Source: Prunella strophiata (Eukaryota; Chordata; Aves; Passeriformes; Prunellidae). From it: a stretch of 64,000 bases of DNA. The notes under the pieces are model-generated. The model was not told where the DNA came from. It worked only from the letters and a program-made list of their open reading frames with translations, and ran no database searches. Below, one piece after another: positions 1 through 11,933 of the stretch. The position numbers and the translations under genes are program-made. Location of the stretch: positions 20,737,310-20,801,309 of the forward strand of contig JAZBQD010000015.1 of the NCBI GenBank assembly GCA_036583965.1, in the 5' to 3' direction. Position 1 is the first letter of the stretch; each line of letters opens with the position of its first letter.

Positions 1-3000
1 GCACATCCTACAGACAGTTGACTGAGGCCCCTCATTGTCATATAGATGGCTTATATTTTTAAATGCCTGTGATACTTAACTGTGACATGGGGACGTGCAG
101 AGAGAGAGAAGGCCACAAAAGCCTGCTGTGACACATTTGGAGATCCTGTACACCAACAGCAGAGCGTGGCCACAGTGTGCACTGAAGGAGGGCCCCCGTG
201 GGCAGCGAGCCCCTCCCTCACCAGCCTCCCCAGTCCCAGTTTATTTGTGAGGGAACCTATAGATACACTGCAGAGGAGCCACCCCATGAATAATTAGGCA
301 GTAATGGGGCAGGACTTTAGGGTACGGTCAGTGTGTCACCATGAAAATATGGAGGAGCTGTTTGTGACTCAAAGGACAGCTAAATCTGAGCAGATACTTG
401 CCCTTCCTCTCAGGGAAGGTCAAGTGTAAATGCTCCCTGGCTCTGACAAAGATGGAGTGTATATGCTGCTTGAAGGACCCATTTGAGACCAATTTTAGAA
501 AAAGTGTAGGTCTTCCCTGAGCAGAGTTATTTCCACCACAACTTTCATCTCTTCACATCTCTTCATGATGATGAAAAAGTTATTTAAAAAACCCTGAAGC
601 ACTTTTACCTTTATGCAACATTTCTCCCCCATCCCACTGTTCTCACACTTAAACCAGCAAAAACATTCTTGCTCAAGCTTTCCAGAAACAATTTCACCTT
701 TGGGCAGAGAATAAGCACATAACTGCTGAACGCAGAAAAACAGAAATTTCAGGCTGTTCTGACTAAAAGAGGAGGAAAGCTCAGGAGACTAGAATGGAAA
801 CGGTGTTGTGCAACAGAAATTACATTCTCTTGCTTCTTGCAGTATAACTCTTACTTGACTTTCATTTATTTTTCTAACAAATTGAAGTTCCTTGAGGATA
901 CTGACAGTAATAGATAACTGGCCTTTAAAAATGGCTAACTCCAAGAAAATACACAGGTATTACTTTTGCATCTGCAACTCCTTACCTCCAGAGCTTAAAC
1001 ACTACTTCTAGGAGTAGAGTTTTAGGCATTTGAGAAATTTTAAGCTCATATAGTAGTCTTTTTCAGACTTCTGGAGTCTTGTGAGTTGAATGACATCTTA
1101 TATGTGTTTTTGGGTTCAGGCACTCAGATTTCTCAACCTATTTTTTATTCTCTGTCATAGTGGCTGAAAATAAACCAAAATAAATTTTATTTATTTAAAC
1201 AGATTTTCTTTCTTGCAACAGGCATGTTCTAAGGACTGTAGTTCTATATATTACCAATTTTCTACTTTTGCTTTTTCTTTATTGACTACTACAGAAACTG
1301 ATTAGATCAGATGATGTAATTCTAAGAGATCTGAAATGTTTGAAATGGTTATGGAAGCCTTTCTCTTTAATGTTTTATGACATGCCAAAAAATTTGGAAA
1401 GTTCTCAGCTTGCACATTATTTACTGGTATCTTGCCACTTTGTAACTTGGATCAGTGAGATTGCATCTATATTAGATAGCTCTCTTTGTCACTAATCCAT
1501 TATCCTAGCCTTGCCATCATGGTGCACAGGTATCAATTTTTTTTTTTAAATCTACTGCACTCAGTGCAATTTATGACAATCAGTGCATGGCAAATAATCT
1601 TTCACAATGGGCAAACAGAAACCTGATGGTATTCAGCACTTATTCCTGTTCTGTGCATTTTGTCTCTTAGCTGTATTTATATATAATATTTATCAGTTAT
1701 ATAGTGGTATTTATTAATATTTTCTATTTTTGCATGCCTGATTTGTGTTTTGCTATCCATGTGCATTGCAGATATTTTAATTTATCAAAGGCTTTTATCC
1801 TCTCTTCTCTGGTTGCAAGTCAGAATGCATTTTCATACTACATTTTTTCCAGAGGCAAAATTGATCTGGACAGTTCTCTTCCTTCCCTATGCCACTTGTT
1901 CCTGCTGCCACATCAATCTTCTGCAATGCTTTTTGTGCAAATGCAGCCATCTGTGGGGCAACACTGTAAGACAGATCAGTAAAATCAGGGGTGCTAAAAA
2001 TAAAATCTCCAGGAAAAAAAATAAACTGGCGAGACAGCTGAGCTGGAAAACATAGGAGAGTGGTGAATCTTCCAACAAAGGGTGATCTTCAGAACAAGAT
2101 GAAAGAAAGATCAAGGACACACAAATGTATGTGTCAAAAGGGGAAGGGTTGAGGACAGGTTTTTCCCCAAAAATGATGGGCTGGAGACCAGATGATGACA
2201 GAGCCTGCAGGAAACATGAAATTACCTAATAAAAAAATAGAGTTTGACTTTGCCAATTTTATGCTGAAGAAGATGGTTGAATATTCAGATAAAAGATTTC
2301 AAAGGGAGACTCAGCTGTGGGATCAGAGACATGGAAACATTTACCCATCATATTTGATACTCTTCCAATATGACTTTAAAGAAAAGACCACCAACACATG
2401 AAATTCTGGCCCAAGGTGCTGATTTTACACTACCATATGAGACAACAGTGTTTCATATGTAAATATTGAAACTACCATGAGGCCAGCAGTCCAGATGAGC
2501 AGAGATTATGGGAAGGACATACAAAATTGAGATGAGGTTGTCTGTCTCCATTTCTCCATTCCTTACCACCAAGAAGAAAAGCACTTTCCTTCCTCAGCCC
2601 CCTCTGCTCACCTCTCTTCATGTTGACATGATTTTTACCCTTCCATGTTTGACAGCATGTTTTGTGTGCTTATGCCTCCTTAGAATACACCAGATGCTTT
2701 GCTTGGAGGGCAGTATTTTTGTGTTGTGATATAATAATTTATACTTTTCTGCCAGCAACTGAATTAAATACCCACAAAGGTTAAATCCTAGATGTTCTTC
2801 AGAAAGTGTTTTGGAAAGACAGGCTAGTTAGCATTCTTAAACCTTGTATGCCTCACCAAATGCAGTGCATGTAAGGTATTTCCTCTCTGCTTGAGAGTTT
2901 GAGCAGCCCCTACTTTTCCTTAATACCTCTTTGTGGTCCTGTTCTATAATAATAAGCTAGCAAACAAACAAACAAATGTATCTCCCTTACATACCAAAAT

Positions 3001-4250
3001 AAACAACTGCCAGTTTTGGTGTACAGCTTGTGCAGAAAAGAGTTTCTTTCTTCCCTATACTTAGTGTATTTTGTTAATTGACTATTTTGAATACTTCTGA
3101 TGTAAAGCACCTACTTGGCTGAAGGCTCTCTACTGCTAAGCTCTCAGCAGGGTGGCTGGCTGAGGTTTGCTTTGTCCCTCATCAGCTTCAAGGAGAAACC
3201 ATCTCACCACCACAGTGACTGCTCACCAGAGTTCTGTTCCCCTCCTATTCTCCAGCATTAGCTAAGGTATTTCAGAATGTTTGCACCAATTTGCTGAATC
3301 CCTCTGGACATTTAGAAAGTAATACATTACTGAACTGCTTTGCTGGCTGGTTTTTGTTTTATTGGTAGCTGCACATTTGAGCTGGTAAAATGGTTTGCTG
3401 TTGCTATTCCAAAATTTGTTCACTAACCTATCATGCTGTTCTATATGCTAATCTTTCTGTTTCTCTCTTCATTTTCTTTCCTTCATGCACCTCCGTTCTT
3501 GTCTTTTTCTCATTTTATAAGCTAATTCCCTTTCTCTATTTCCCTTTTTCTGTATCAAATCCCATACACAACAAAGTGACCAAGATTTTACTCTGCAAAT
3601 TGTTGTATATAATAAACTTCTGCATATCTTATCCAGCTGAACACAATGGCACAACTTACACGCCCCAAGTGACATGTACATGTTTGCAGTACTGGAGCCT
3701 GAACAACTCACCTAGCCACTGGCTTTTACAAGCCAAGAGGGAACTACCGTGGTTTTGTATACAACATGCCAAAATTCCAGTATAATCTCATTGGTGTTAC
3801 CCTTACTTTCCACTTCCCCTCCCTGTTTGTTGTAACTGCCTATTCTGTCATTTGAGATTAAGTATCTCACCATGGAATCACTTGTATTTACTTTTAATTT
3901 GATGTACTGGAAGTAGTCCTATTGACTTAAACGGAACTATGCACATAAATAAAGGTAAGTATACGTGCAAGCCTTTAACTCATGGTACATTGCAAATCCC
4001 ACAGGAAAAGCATGGTACATTTTATTAATTTACTATCTTTGTGCATGTTAAATACAGCCTGGGTGATTAATAACTTTTTCCAGAGTAAGTTTTCAGGTTT
4101 CATACCAGCTTAACGGAAGAACCACGAGTCACAAGCACAGGATCAGCTCCAGTTCCACAGAATTCCGAGAGGACAGGTGTGAATGATTAACTAGAGGAAA
4201 AAAAAGCACACGATTTAAATCCAATGTAATAATAATGTAGGCAGAGAATT
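1..4250. other. Upstream intergenic sequence, no gene recognised
   Basis: AT-rich non-coding sequence. Open reading frames are short (at most about 130 codons), overlap on both strands, and show no family motif or splice context I can recognise. The first 300 bases are more GC-rich than the rest but have no recognisable coding pattern. I see no tRNA, no clear LINE or LTR, and no polyadenylation signal clearly tied to a neighbouring gene. In mammals the gene upstream of RNF19A is ANKRD46 (recalled), but no ANKRD46 exon is visible here. Confidence 0.6.
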
Positions 4251-5099
4251 CTGAAACGTGCCAGAGGAGATTCGGAATTGGGCCAGGAGTGGAGGTCAGG
4301 AGCAGCAAGCCGGCTGTGGGAGAGGGCGGCAGCTACGATAGGGTTGCAGAGGGAGGGAATCCCGTGGAAGACCGCATGAAGGTCGGTAGTAAAAGGGGAC
4401 GGAGAACCCGAACTCAGGGACGGGTGAGCGATACAGGTCGGCCGGAGGCAGCCCAGGGCTGGGGCTGCTGGACACCGGCGCCCAAGAAGCCCGGGGCTGG
4501 CGGCAGCTGAACACAGAACAGGGCCGTGCCAGGAAGGAAGAGCTGGGGGCTTGTGGGCAAATTCTGAGGCGGCTTCTGTTTCAAATGGCAAAGGGGGCGA
4601 AGAGCAGGTAAATCTGTATCTTAGAGCACGGAAACAGGGTTTTGTCATTTTGGCAAGTGAATCAGCGCTCAGCAGATTCACGACCTATTGAAACGCCCCA
4701 ATAATTCATTATTCGCCTCGCACTCTTCCATTTCCATGGGCGTGAAGCCCACGGAACTGTACATGCACATAGCGCTGCACCTTGAGCTGCTACTGCAGCT
4801 GGCAGCGCTGCGGCGTCCCCCGCCACGGGGGCTGGGACACCGCACCCGGCCCGCCGGCTGCGAGCATCCCCCGCACCGCGGCGAGCGGGGACCGCCAGGC
4901 GCCCCCAGCCCCACCGCGGGGCCCGCGGCGCTGCCGCCCGCCGGGGCCGCCCTGCCGGGGGCGGGCGAGGGGCGGCACCGCCGTGCGCGTTGAGCTCAGC
5001 GCGTCGCGGAAACCGACGGCCCGGGCGCCGCCTCCCTCCCGGGCAGCCCCGGCCCCGGCCCCGGCCCTGGCCCCGCGTCGCCCCGCCCCACCCCGGCCG

Positions 5100-5253
5100 G
5101 GCGGTGCCGCCCCCTCCGTTCCTCACTCGCACTCACTCACACACACACAGTCACACACACAGACACAGAGACACACGCACACGGAGGCGCTTCCTGCGCG
5201 GCGCCGGGCTCGGGCGGGGCGGAGCAGCGCCGCTTCCTCCCGCCGACTCACAG
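5100..5253 (+). other. RNF19A: Probable non-coding exon 1 of RNF19A (5' end not defined)
   Basis: A good splice donor, ACAG|GTACCG, lies at 5253/5254 inside the CpG island, and a G-rich intron start follows it. The first coding exon has a proper 3' splice acceptor at 41433 and in-frame stops upstream of its start codon, so at least one untranslated 5' exon must exist. This is the most plausible place for it. The left boundary is a guess. Other donors in the island could be used instead: 5363/5364 (CCG|GTGAGG) and 4606/4607 (CAG|GTAAAT). Confidence 0.45.
5129..5182 (+). repeat. CA-rich microsatellite in the presumed 5' UTR
   Basis: Imperfect (CA)n/(CACT)n tract: ACTCACTC steps, then CACACACACA, then interrupted ACACAGACACAGAGACACACGCACAC. 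It sits inside the CpG island just before the candidate exon 1 donor, so it is probably transcribed and may vary in length between individuals. Confidence 0.8.
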
Positions 5254-8200
5254 GTACCGGGGGAGGGTCCGCGGCGGGGCGGGGGGCGCCCAGGGGCCCG
5301 GCGGTGGCGGCGTCCCCCGGCTCGGGCCTCCGCCGGCGGCCGCCGCCCTGAGCGTGGCGGCCGGTGAGGGGTGGAGCGGAACCTCCGAGCCGGAGCCGCC
5401 TCTGGGCGGGAGCCCGAGCCCGGGGGGGAGAGGGCCCGAGAGCGTCCTGGGGGCCGGGGGGAAGTCGGCGGCGTCCCCCGCTGCTGCTCACATTGCTGGA
5501 GGGTGAAGTCATCGTGCCCATTGTCTCCCCCCGGGCGGAGCGAGCGGCCGGTGGCGGAGGAGGGGGGCACGGCCGGCCCCCAGGGCTCGGGGAGCCCGGG
5601 TGGGTGCTGCTCGGCCCCGGCGCGGTGTGCGGGGAGGAGCTGCCGCCCTCCGCCACCTGGGTGGGCCGCGGGGCCCCTCGGCCGGCGCCGCGCTCCCGCC
5701 GCCCGGCAGCGGCATCGGGCCGGGGGCCTGGGAGCTCCGGCACTGGAACTTGCGGGGCACCGGGAGAGCTGGCACGGGGAGAGGAGCGCGAGCAGCTCCT
5801 CGGGCCTCCAGCACCCGGGGGCAGCGTTCGCACCTTCCCCTGGAGAGTTTCTGGCTGACCTCTCTGGGGTCTGTTGCCCACCCCGGATCCGGTGGGTCGG
5901 AGGAGTGCAGGAGTTTGCAGGGATAGTGCATCTCGGCTGTGAAGGCGGTGGGGGACAAGCAGTGGGAATACCCGCGTCCTGCCGGGTGTTTTCCTTGCAT
6001 AGGTCCTTCTGCAAAGCTGGGAGTTCTCCACCTAGCTATACACACACAGCAACTACTGCAGGCGCACGTTCGAAAGATAGGAAAGAATTGGTAACAAGCT
6101 GTGTGAAAGCCAGCGTGCCTGTAAGTGAGCTGAAGAGGTGATGGCTGGCAAAGGAAAGGCGTCCTTCTGCCTTTCTCGTTCTGCTCCAGTACTGCTTCTT
6201 CATAGAAAGAAATGGGGCTGTGCCAGAGGGGTAGTAGTGGAATGGAGTTATGGGGATATACCAAAGGGACAGTAGTAGGATACTGTTAGTGCGGAGCAGA
6301 GAAATCAAAATTTGAAGCTTTCATGCCCTTGTGGTTGCTTATTGGATAAGTGCTTGTGTTTTTCCATGAGGAGCACAACAAATCTTGTTTCTGTTAAAAT
6401 ACTGTAGTTGGCATTGGTACTGATTAGAGCTTTATCTCAACTGTCATCAAGGATAGCATTATTTTATTAAGCACAGTTTGGGGAAACACATCTTGCAGGG
6501 TTTAATTCTGGAGACAGAACTAAACATAAATTCATTTTTTAAAATTAATTTTCCCCCTCAGTGTTTTTTTAATAACTAATCTTTTTTTTTTTTAGTCAAA
6601 CAACCATATTTCACTGTCTGATTAAATGTTTCTTATTAAATTCTGTGGAAAAGAAAGTTTCTGGTTTAATATCCAGGTCAGACTGAAAAAACTGAATTGC
6701 CCAGCTAACAGAATTTACTTGAATGCTTAGAAATTATGACTGTGTAACATTACTTAACAGTTTACAAAATCTGGTACTTATTTAACTGTAAACATTTAAA
6801 TGCTTGTACTTCAAGCTTTCAGAAAGCTGAGAAAGCACTTTTTTTATTTTTAATTGCATGTGAACTCAGCCTGTTTGTCCAGAAAATGAAAGTTTCACTT
6901 TTGCACAATGATAATAATGCTAATCTTAAAAACAAGTTCAGTAAAAGGCTTACATATGTATAAATCTTCTGTGTGCATATTTCTTGAAGTATGCCAGTTT
7001 CAACTGCATTTTATACAATTCAGCATTTATAAAATGCTGAATTCAGGCTGTTATGTTTGTGTTGTCAGCTATTTTTGATTTTGTGGACATAAGATCATAA
7101 TTTCTGAAAGAAGGAGTTGAAATGTTTAAGTGTGTTTTTCTTCTCTCCCCTTCAACTTAAATCTGTCAGACAAATGACACATTCCTTGTGCAGAGCAATC
7201 ATCAGATTTTGATTAATTGTACTAGCTGAGGCTCAGGAGTAAAGAAGATGCTTGACAGATGTATTTGTTTACCTTCATAGTGTGTACAAATTCTGGTCTC
7301 TCCATTAGTAAATGAATCATTAAAACTCCCTTAGCTATGGGGATTCCCAGTTCACATTAATAAGTGCATTAGGAAAACTTGTTTTATGTAAATATTATCA
7401 ACCTGTGAAAGATTACAAGCCCTTGAATTCTTCTGGCAGTTAGGTAGAGTCTTTTGTGGAGGAAAATACATGTTATATGTTTTTTTCCCCCCATATTCTT
7501 AATTAACAGCATTTAGCTACTATTCCCCTATGAGAAATAGGGGAGCTACTATGAGAAAAACTTGATACTGAGTTTGTTTGGTGAGTAGGTGATTCTTCCT
7601 AACTAGTGCAGTAGGTAAGGTTTTCTCCCGTTTACTGGGTCTGTTTGATCCGTGCTAAGTCTTACTAAAGTATTCCTTACAAAGATCCAACACACACATC
7701 ACCCCCCTTCCTTCCAGGATGACAATGTAGGATGCCTAAATCTTTTCATAGGACTTCTGAATCCTGGTTTGGAAGGACTAAGAAAGATCTTTGAGCTCTG
7801 AAGTACAACTATAGTGCTCTGGTCCACTGTCCTCTGATGGCCTTTAGCCAAATTTGTGGTCTCCATTATGGAGTCAGTTTACTCTGGCCCGTGGTCAGAC
7901 ATCCATATTAGCTTTGTGATTTGTTTTCTGAATTCTACCTAAACATCATGTACTGGCCTAGCAGAATAAATTCTAATACCTGAATTAAATGAACTGATGG
8001 ATACATGTTTTGGGTTCTACTCCTAATGTGATTTCTCTTTGTAGCTGAGATGTGTCAGTCCAATTCTTTCTGAGGGTCAGCAAAAGCTCTTTGAATGATT
8101 AATTAAAGTATTAATTTTGACACTTGGTTATCCATAAAGAAGTTGATTTCAGATTTTTGTCTTGTGTTTGTCTTAGCCCTGATTCCATTGTGCCTTCTGT

Positions 8201-11200
8201 GTTAGCTGATGGAAGATGTGTAGCTGAATGAATTGCTGTACCTAATACTGCTTCAAGACACTGGGACTGGTGTTGGATCTTACTGCTAAAAGCATGTGAA
8301 TTGCACCTGGAGATAGACTTCTACCAAGAAGGTAAAAAGTTGCATTCAGTCTTAGAGAACTGATTGTTTGTTTTTATTAGTGTTGCAATGTACCATTTTT
8401 TCCCCCAGTAGGAAGAATATGTAAGAATATGTATCAGTACCTCTTAAAACAGTTGTTTGGGTTTTTTTTTTTTGATGCTCCTATTTTTCACAAGAGGAGA
8501 CTTCCTTTAATTTCTGATTCTCTGAAGTGGAAGTCCTATTCTTGTTTTATTCTAATTTTAGTTAATTTTGAGTCGTTTGTATTTTAAATCATCAATGAAA
8601 TCATCTTTAAGGAAAAACATATACTTTTGTGTGTTGTATATAGATTACATTTGAGATACTGTTGTGCTCTACTTTAACCCAGAAGAAACTTACAAGTAGA
8701 ATTACACTCTTCCCCCTTAAGTATTCACTTGAGGGATTACTTTAGCAGATTTCTTCAGACACTTTTAAAAATTTATTTTATTTCTTGGTGCATTGTAATA
8801 ATAAATAGGTATTTAGTCTCTTGCTGATATTTATGGATTGATAGATTTCTTCCAAACTTGTGTAAACTAATGTTCACCTCATTATTGCAGATCTTCTTGT
8901 AAGTTTATTTTTTAGTTGCTAGAAGGAGACTTTGTGGAAGAGATTTCACTCATCTGAGTCATAAGGGGCCTTAGTCTTTTCTTCAGTGATCTTAATTGTT
9001 TCATGTACATTTCTGGTGGTTCTCAAGCACTTCATAACTGTGTTTTACCTTGGTTTTGGTTGCTGGTCCTTTTCTGGCATGGGTTGCTTGTTTTTTTCTG
9101 TTTTTTTTCCTCTTAATGCAAGTACTGACTCAAGGATCCAAACCAAAGCAATGGGTATCTAGAAAGAGCTGTAAATGTTGTGTGGGACTAGAGTATTACA
9201 GGGCTCTACAAGAAGTTTTCTTCCTGTTGTAAGCTTGTCTTATGCCAGCTTTAGAATGGTCTTTGAGTTCTTCAAAGAAGAATTTGTAGAAGGAAGAAAA
9301 GCCCCGCAGGTGAGCTGTGAGATGTCATTTGTGATACCACCCTTAGGTCTTCAATCATTAAGGCAAGTGAGAAGGGGTTTGTGTGTCTGCTTTTGCTTTA
9401 CCTTCATTGATGTTTTAGCATACTTTAGAAGAATTAACTATACCTTGGGGCTTATCCATGGAACAAGAAAAAGCAGGAGTACTTTCATTTTAGGTTACTA
9501 TTTTTTGTAATGGAAAGATTACTGTAGACTTTTCCACTTTTAGACTGTGGATTGAAGTCAGTCACCTGCTGGGCAGCTGGTAGCCTCTTGTTGGACTTGT
9601 AGCCAAACACAAAGTGAGAATAGTTGTTGGCCTTATTTTGGGTTTTTTTGAAGGGTAAGTTTCCAGAGATTCAGTTTGCATCTAGACATACTGCACCAGT
9701 CTGGAAAGCTGTTATAAGAGTTATTTTAACCTAAAGCAACGTAGCAAAATGACCTAGTGAAATGAACTTAAAGTTTCATGTATACAGGTGTTTCCTCAGG
9801 CATTAAAACTTCCTCTCTTTAGAGGCCAGCATATCCCCTAATGATGTCTTCAGCAAGACATTTAAAGGGCACCTTGCAGAAATAAATGTTTGTACCAATT
9901 GAGTTTGGTATAGTCACTTGTTTTTGCTTCCTAAATAGAGCACAACTCTGTTAATGCAAGTATCCTGTTATTGTTCAGCACAAACTGTCATTGTGGGACT
10001 ATGTCAGTTCTGTTCTGCTTCCATTTATAGTTGAGACAAATTACTGTTAAACAAACATTTTTCCATAGGTCCTTTAGTTGCTCCCATAAGGCAGATTAGA
10101 GCTTACTCTAAATTGGAGTACCTGGCTGTCCCCTTCTGTTGTTCCATTTAGTGGATGAAGAACTGCTTCAGCAAAAGGACTAACTCTGGGGAAATTGTAT
10201 GCAGTAAGAATCATGTTGTTCTCATTGTGTTTCACTGATGCTGCGTATCCTTAATAAATAAAATTACCACTTTTAAGTTTCTTGGTTAATGATCAGATTT
10301 TTCACATAAAAACAAACTCTGTGAGCCACATCAAGTAATGAAGTTTTATTTTTACCCTAAAATGCTTAGTATGTCAGACCATCTCAGCTGTAGTGTTTAG
10401 TGCATTGTGTATGGCTTTTGGTGAGACAAATTTACCTTGCACATATTTTCAAGAAATGTTTTTTAGGGAGTGCAGAGGGGTCTTGCACCTTGGGGATCTT
10501 CTCAACAGTGGAGCTTCAGGTGGGACTGAGGGTTTTAATTGAGGCATGGGGCTTTGGCAGTGCTGCCTGCTAGTGTTCTGGGTATGATGGTACCACAGCA
10601 CTAGTGGTGCTGCTGTGCCTTGTCTTTAGTTTTAAGTATTTATACAAAATAACCTTGTTAACTGCTCTTAGACAAATAAGAGTCTTTCACAGCACCATAA
10701 CACTTGCATTCCAGAGGAAAAGAGTATTGGTGTTGCCGTGCCTGAATGCGTCATTCATCTGTTTCCTTTGCTAAAAGTACATGGTGCTCAGAACTTACTG
10801 CATATTTCTGTGGAACTGGACAAGGGGAGGGATGTTTTGGCAGGTCTTCTGCAGTATTGCCATTCAGAACTCAATCTCAGGAAGAAAAATTTATACTTTT
10901 CTTTAGGAAATAGAAGGCTTTTATTTTGTGTAAATTAGATAGTTGAGGAGTGCTTTAGGCTTTTTATGACCTGCGAATCTGGGGCCATATGCCAAGCCCA
11001 TATTCAGTGTTGCAGCTCTCCCTTGTTTCAAGATCTAATAGGACTTTCCCAGTAAATGTTTTATTGAGTATTAGTTAACATCTGTACAGGAACTATGTAT
11101 AATAAGTGACTGACAGAGAGTGGTTGTTGCAACATACTCTTTGGCTTTTCTCCTTCATATCAAAATGCATTATGTATGGGAACTTCCAGGTGTCCCTCAG

Positions 11201-11843
11201 ACTTCTGATAGTGGAGGAACATTTGGATGGGAATAAATAGTGATCGTAGTGACATCATTCTACTGGCAAAGATGAAGCCTGATAACAAATATTTTCTTCT
11301 GGTTGGCCATTGGGAAGTATCTTACTCTGAGTCTGCCTTTCATGTTTCCATGATAAGCAATCTAATACATTGATCAATGCAAAGAAATGTGTCTGGAAGG
11401 TAGGGCGTGTTCAAGGTTACTTTATTTTTAGATTGTGTACTGGAAGAATAACTTTAATCAATGTGTTCTCCACTGTGTGTCCTAATGGAGGTGTTCTGAT
11501 TTTGTGTTCTACTGTACCATTACATCAAATATAAACAGAATAAAGCATTTTAAATTACCTTTTTTTTCTTGAGTTGAAGACCTTGCTTTAGTTTACTGAG
11601 ACAAGCAGCTTCCTTTTCACTTTCATTTTACCTGTGAAGCTGTATCTGATACTTACTTTTTGTTTGACTTTGCTTTTTTCAAAAGAAGTTAAGCTTTCCT
11701 TTATATGATACTACTAAAAACATCTTAGGAGACCAGGAGCCCTTTTACTCAGGGTCAGAGATGGAGGTATCAAACTTCTATCTCCTTTTTAAGTGAAGGG
11801 AATGATAGTGCTTATAGTCTGTGAAGCCAGGCTTTTCTGAAGG

Positions 11844-11933
11844 GTAAGGTTTTACAGTCAGTGTAAGTTTTATCTGTGGGACAATAGGAAGTGTAAGATT
11901 TTACAGTCAGTGTAAGTTTTATCTGTGGGACAA
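11844..11933. repeat. Two-copy tandem duplication, 49-bp period
   Basis: A 41-bp segment at 11844-11884 is repeated at 11893-11933 with one substitution (G to A near the start). Both copies contain TTTTACAGTCAGTGTAAG and TTTATCTGTGGGACAA. The near identity points to a recent local duplication. Confidence 0.9.

Larger units (their letters stand above)
4730..5900 (+). promoter_or_regulatory. RNF19A: CpG-island promoter of RNF19A
   Basis: This stretch of more than 1 kb is very GC-rich and dense in CpG, with many GC-box-like runs (for example 4957-4972 and 5259-5296). The surrounding sequence is AT-rich and poor in CpG. A milder GC rise begins near 4250. It is the only long CpG island in the window and lies upstream of the RNF19A coding exons on the same strand, as expected for a broadly expressed gene with a TATA-less promoter. 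I see no convincing TATA box. The exact transcription start cannot be read from sequence. Long open frames on both strands here (for example 5123-6031 minus) are a result of few stop codons in GC-rich DNA. Confidence 0.85.

Noticed and set aside
4187..4681. 164-codon minus-strand frame upstream of the promoter
   Set aside because: Low-complexity product in the GC shoulder of the CpG island. It has no motif, no Kozak context worth noting and no splice partners.
5123..6031. Long open frames on the minus strand (up to about 300 codons) and matching plus-strand frames in the CpG island
   Set aside because: GC-rich DNA has few stop codons, the predicted products are Pro/Arg/Gly/Ala-rich with no domain, and several frames are open at once. 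This is base composition, not coding.
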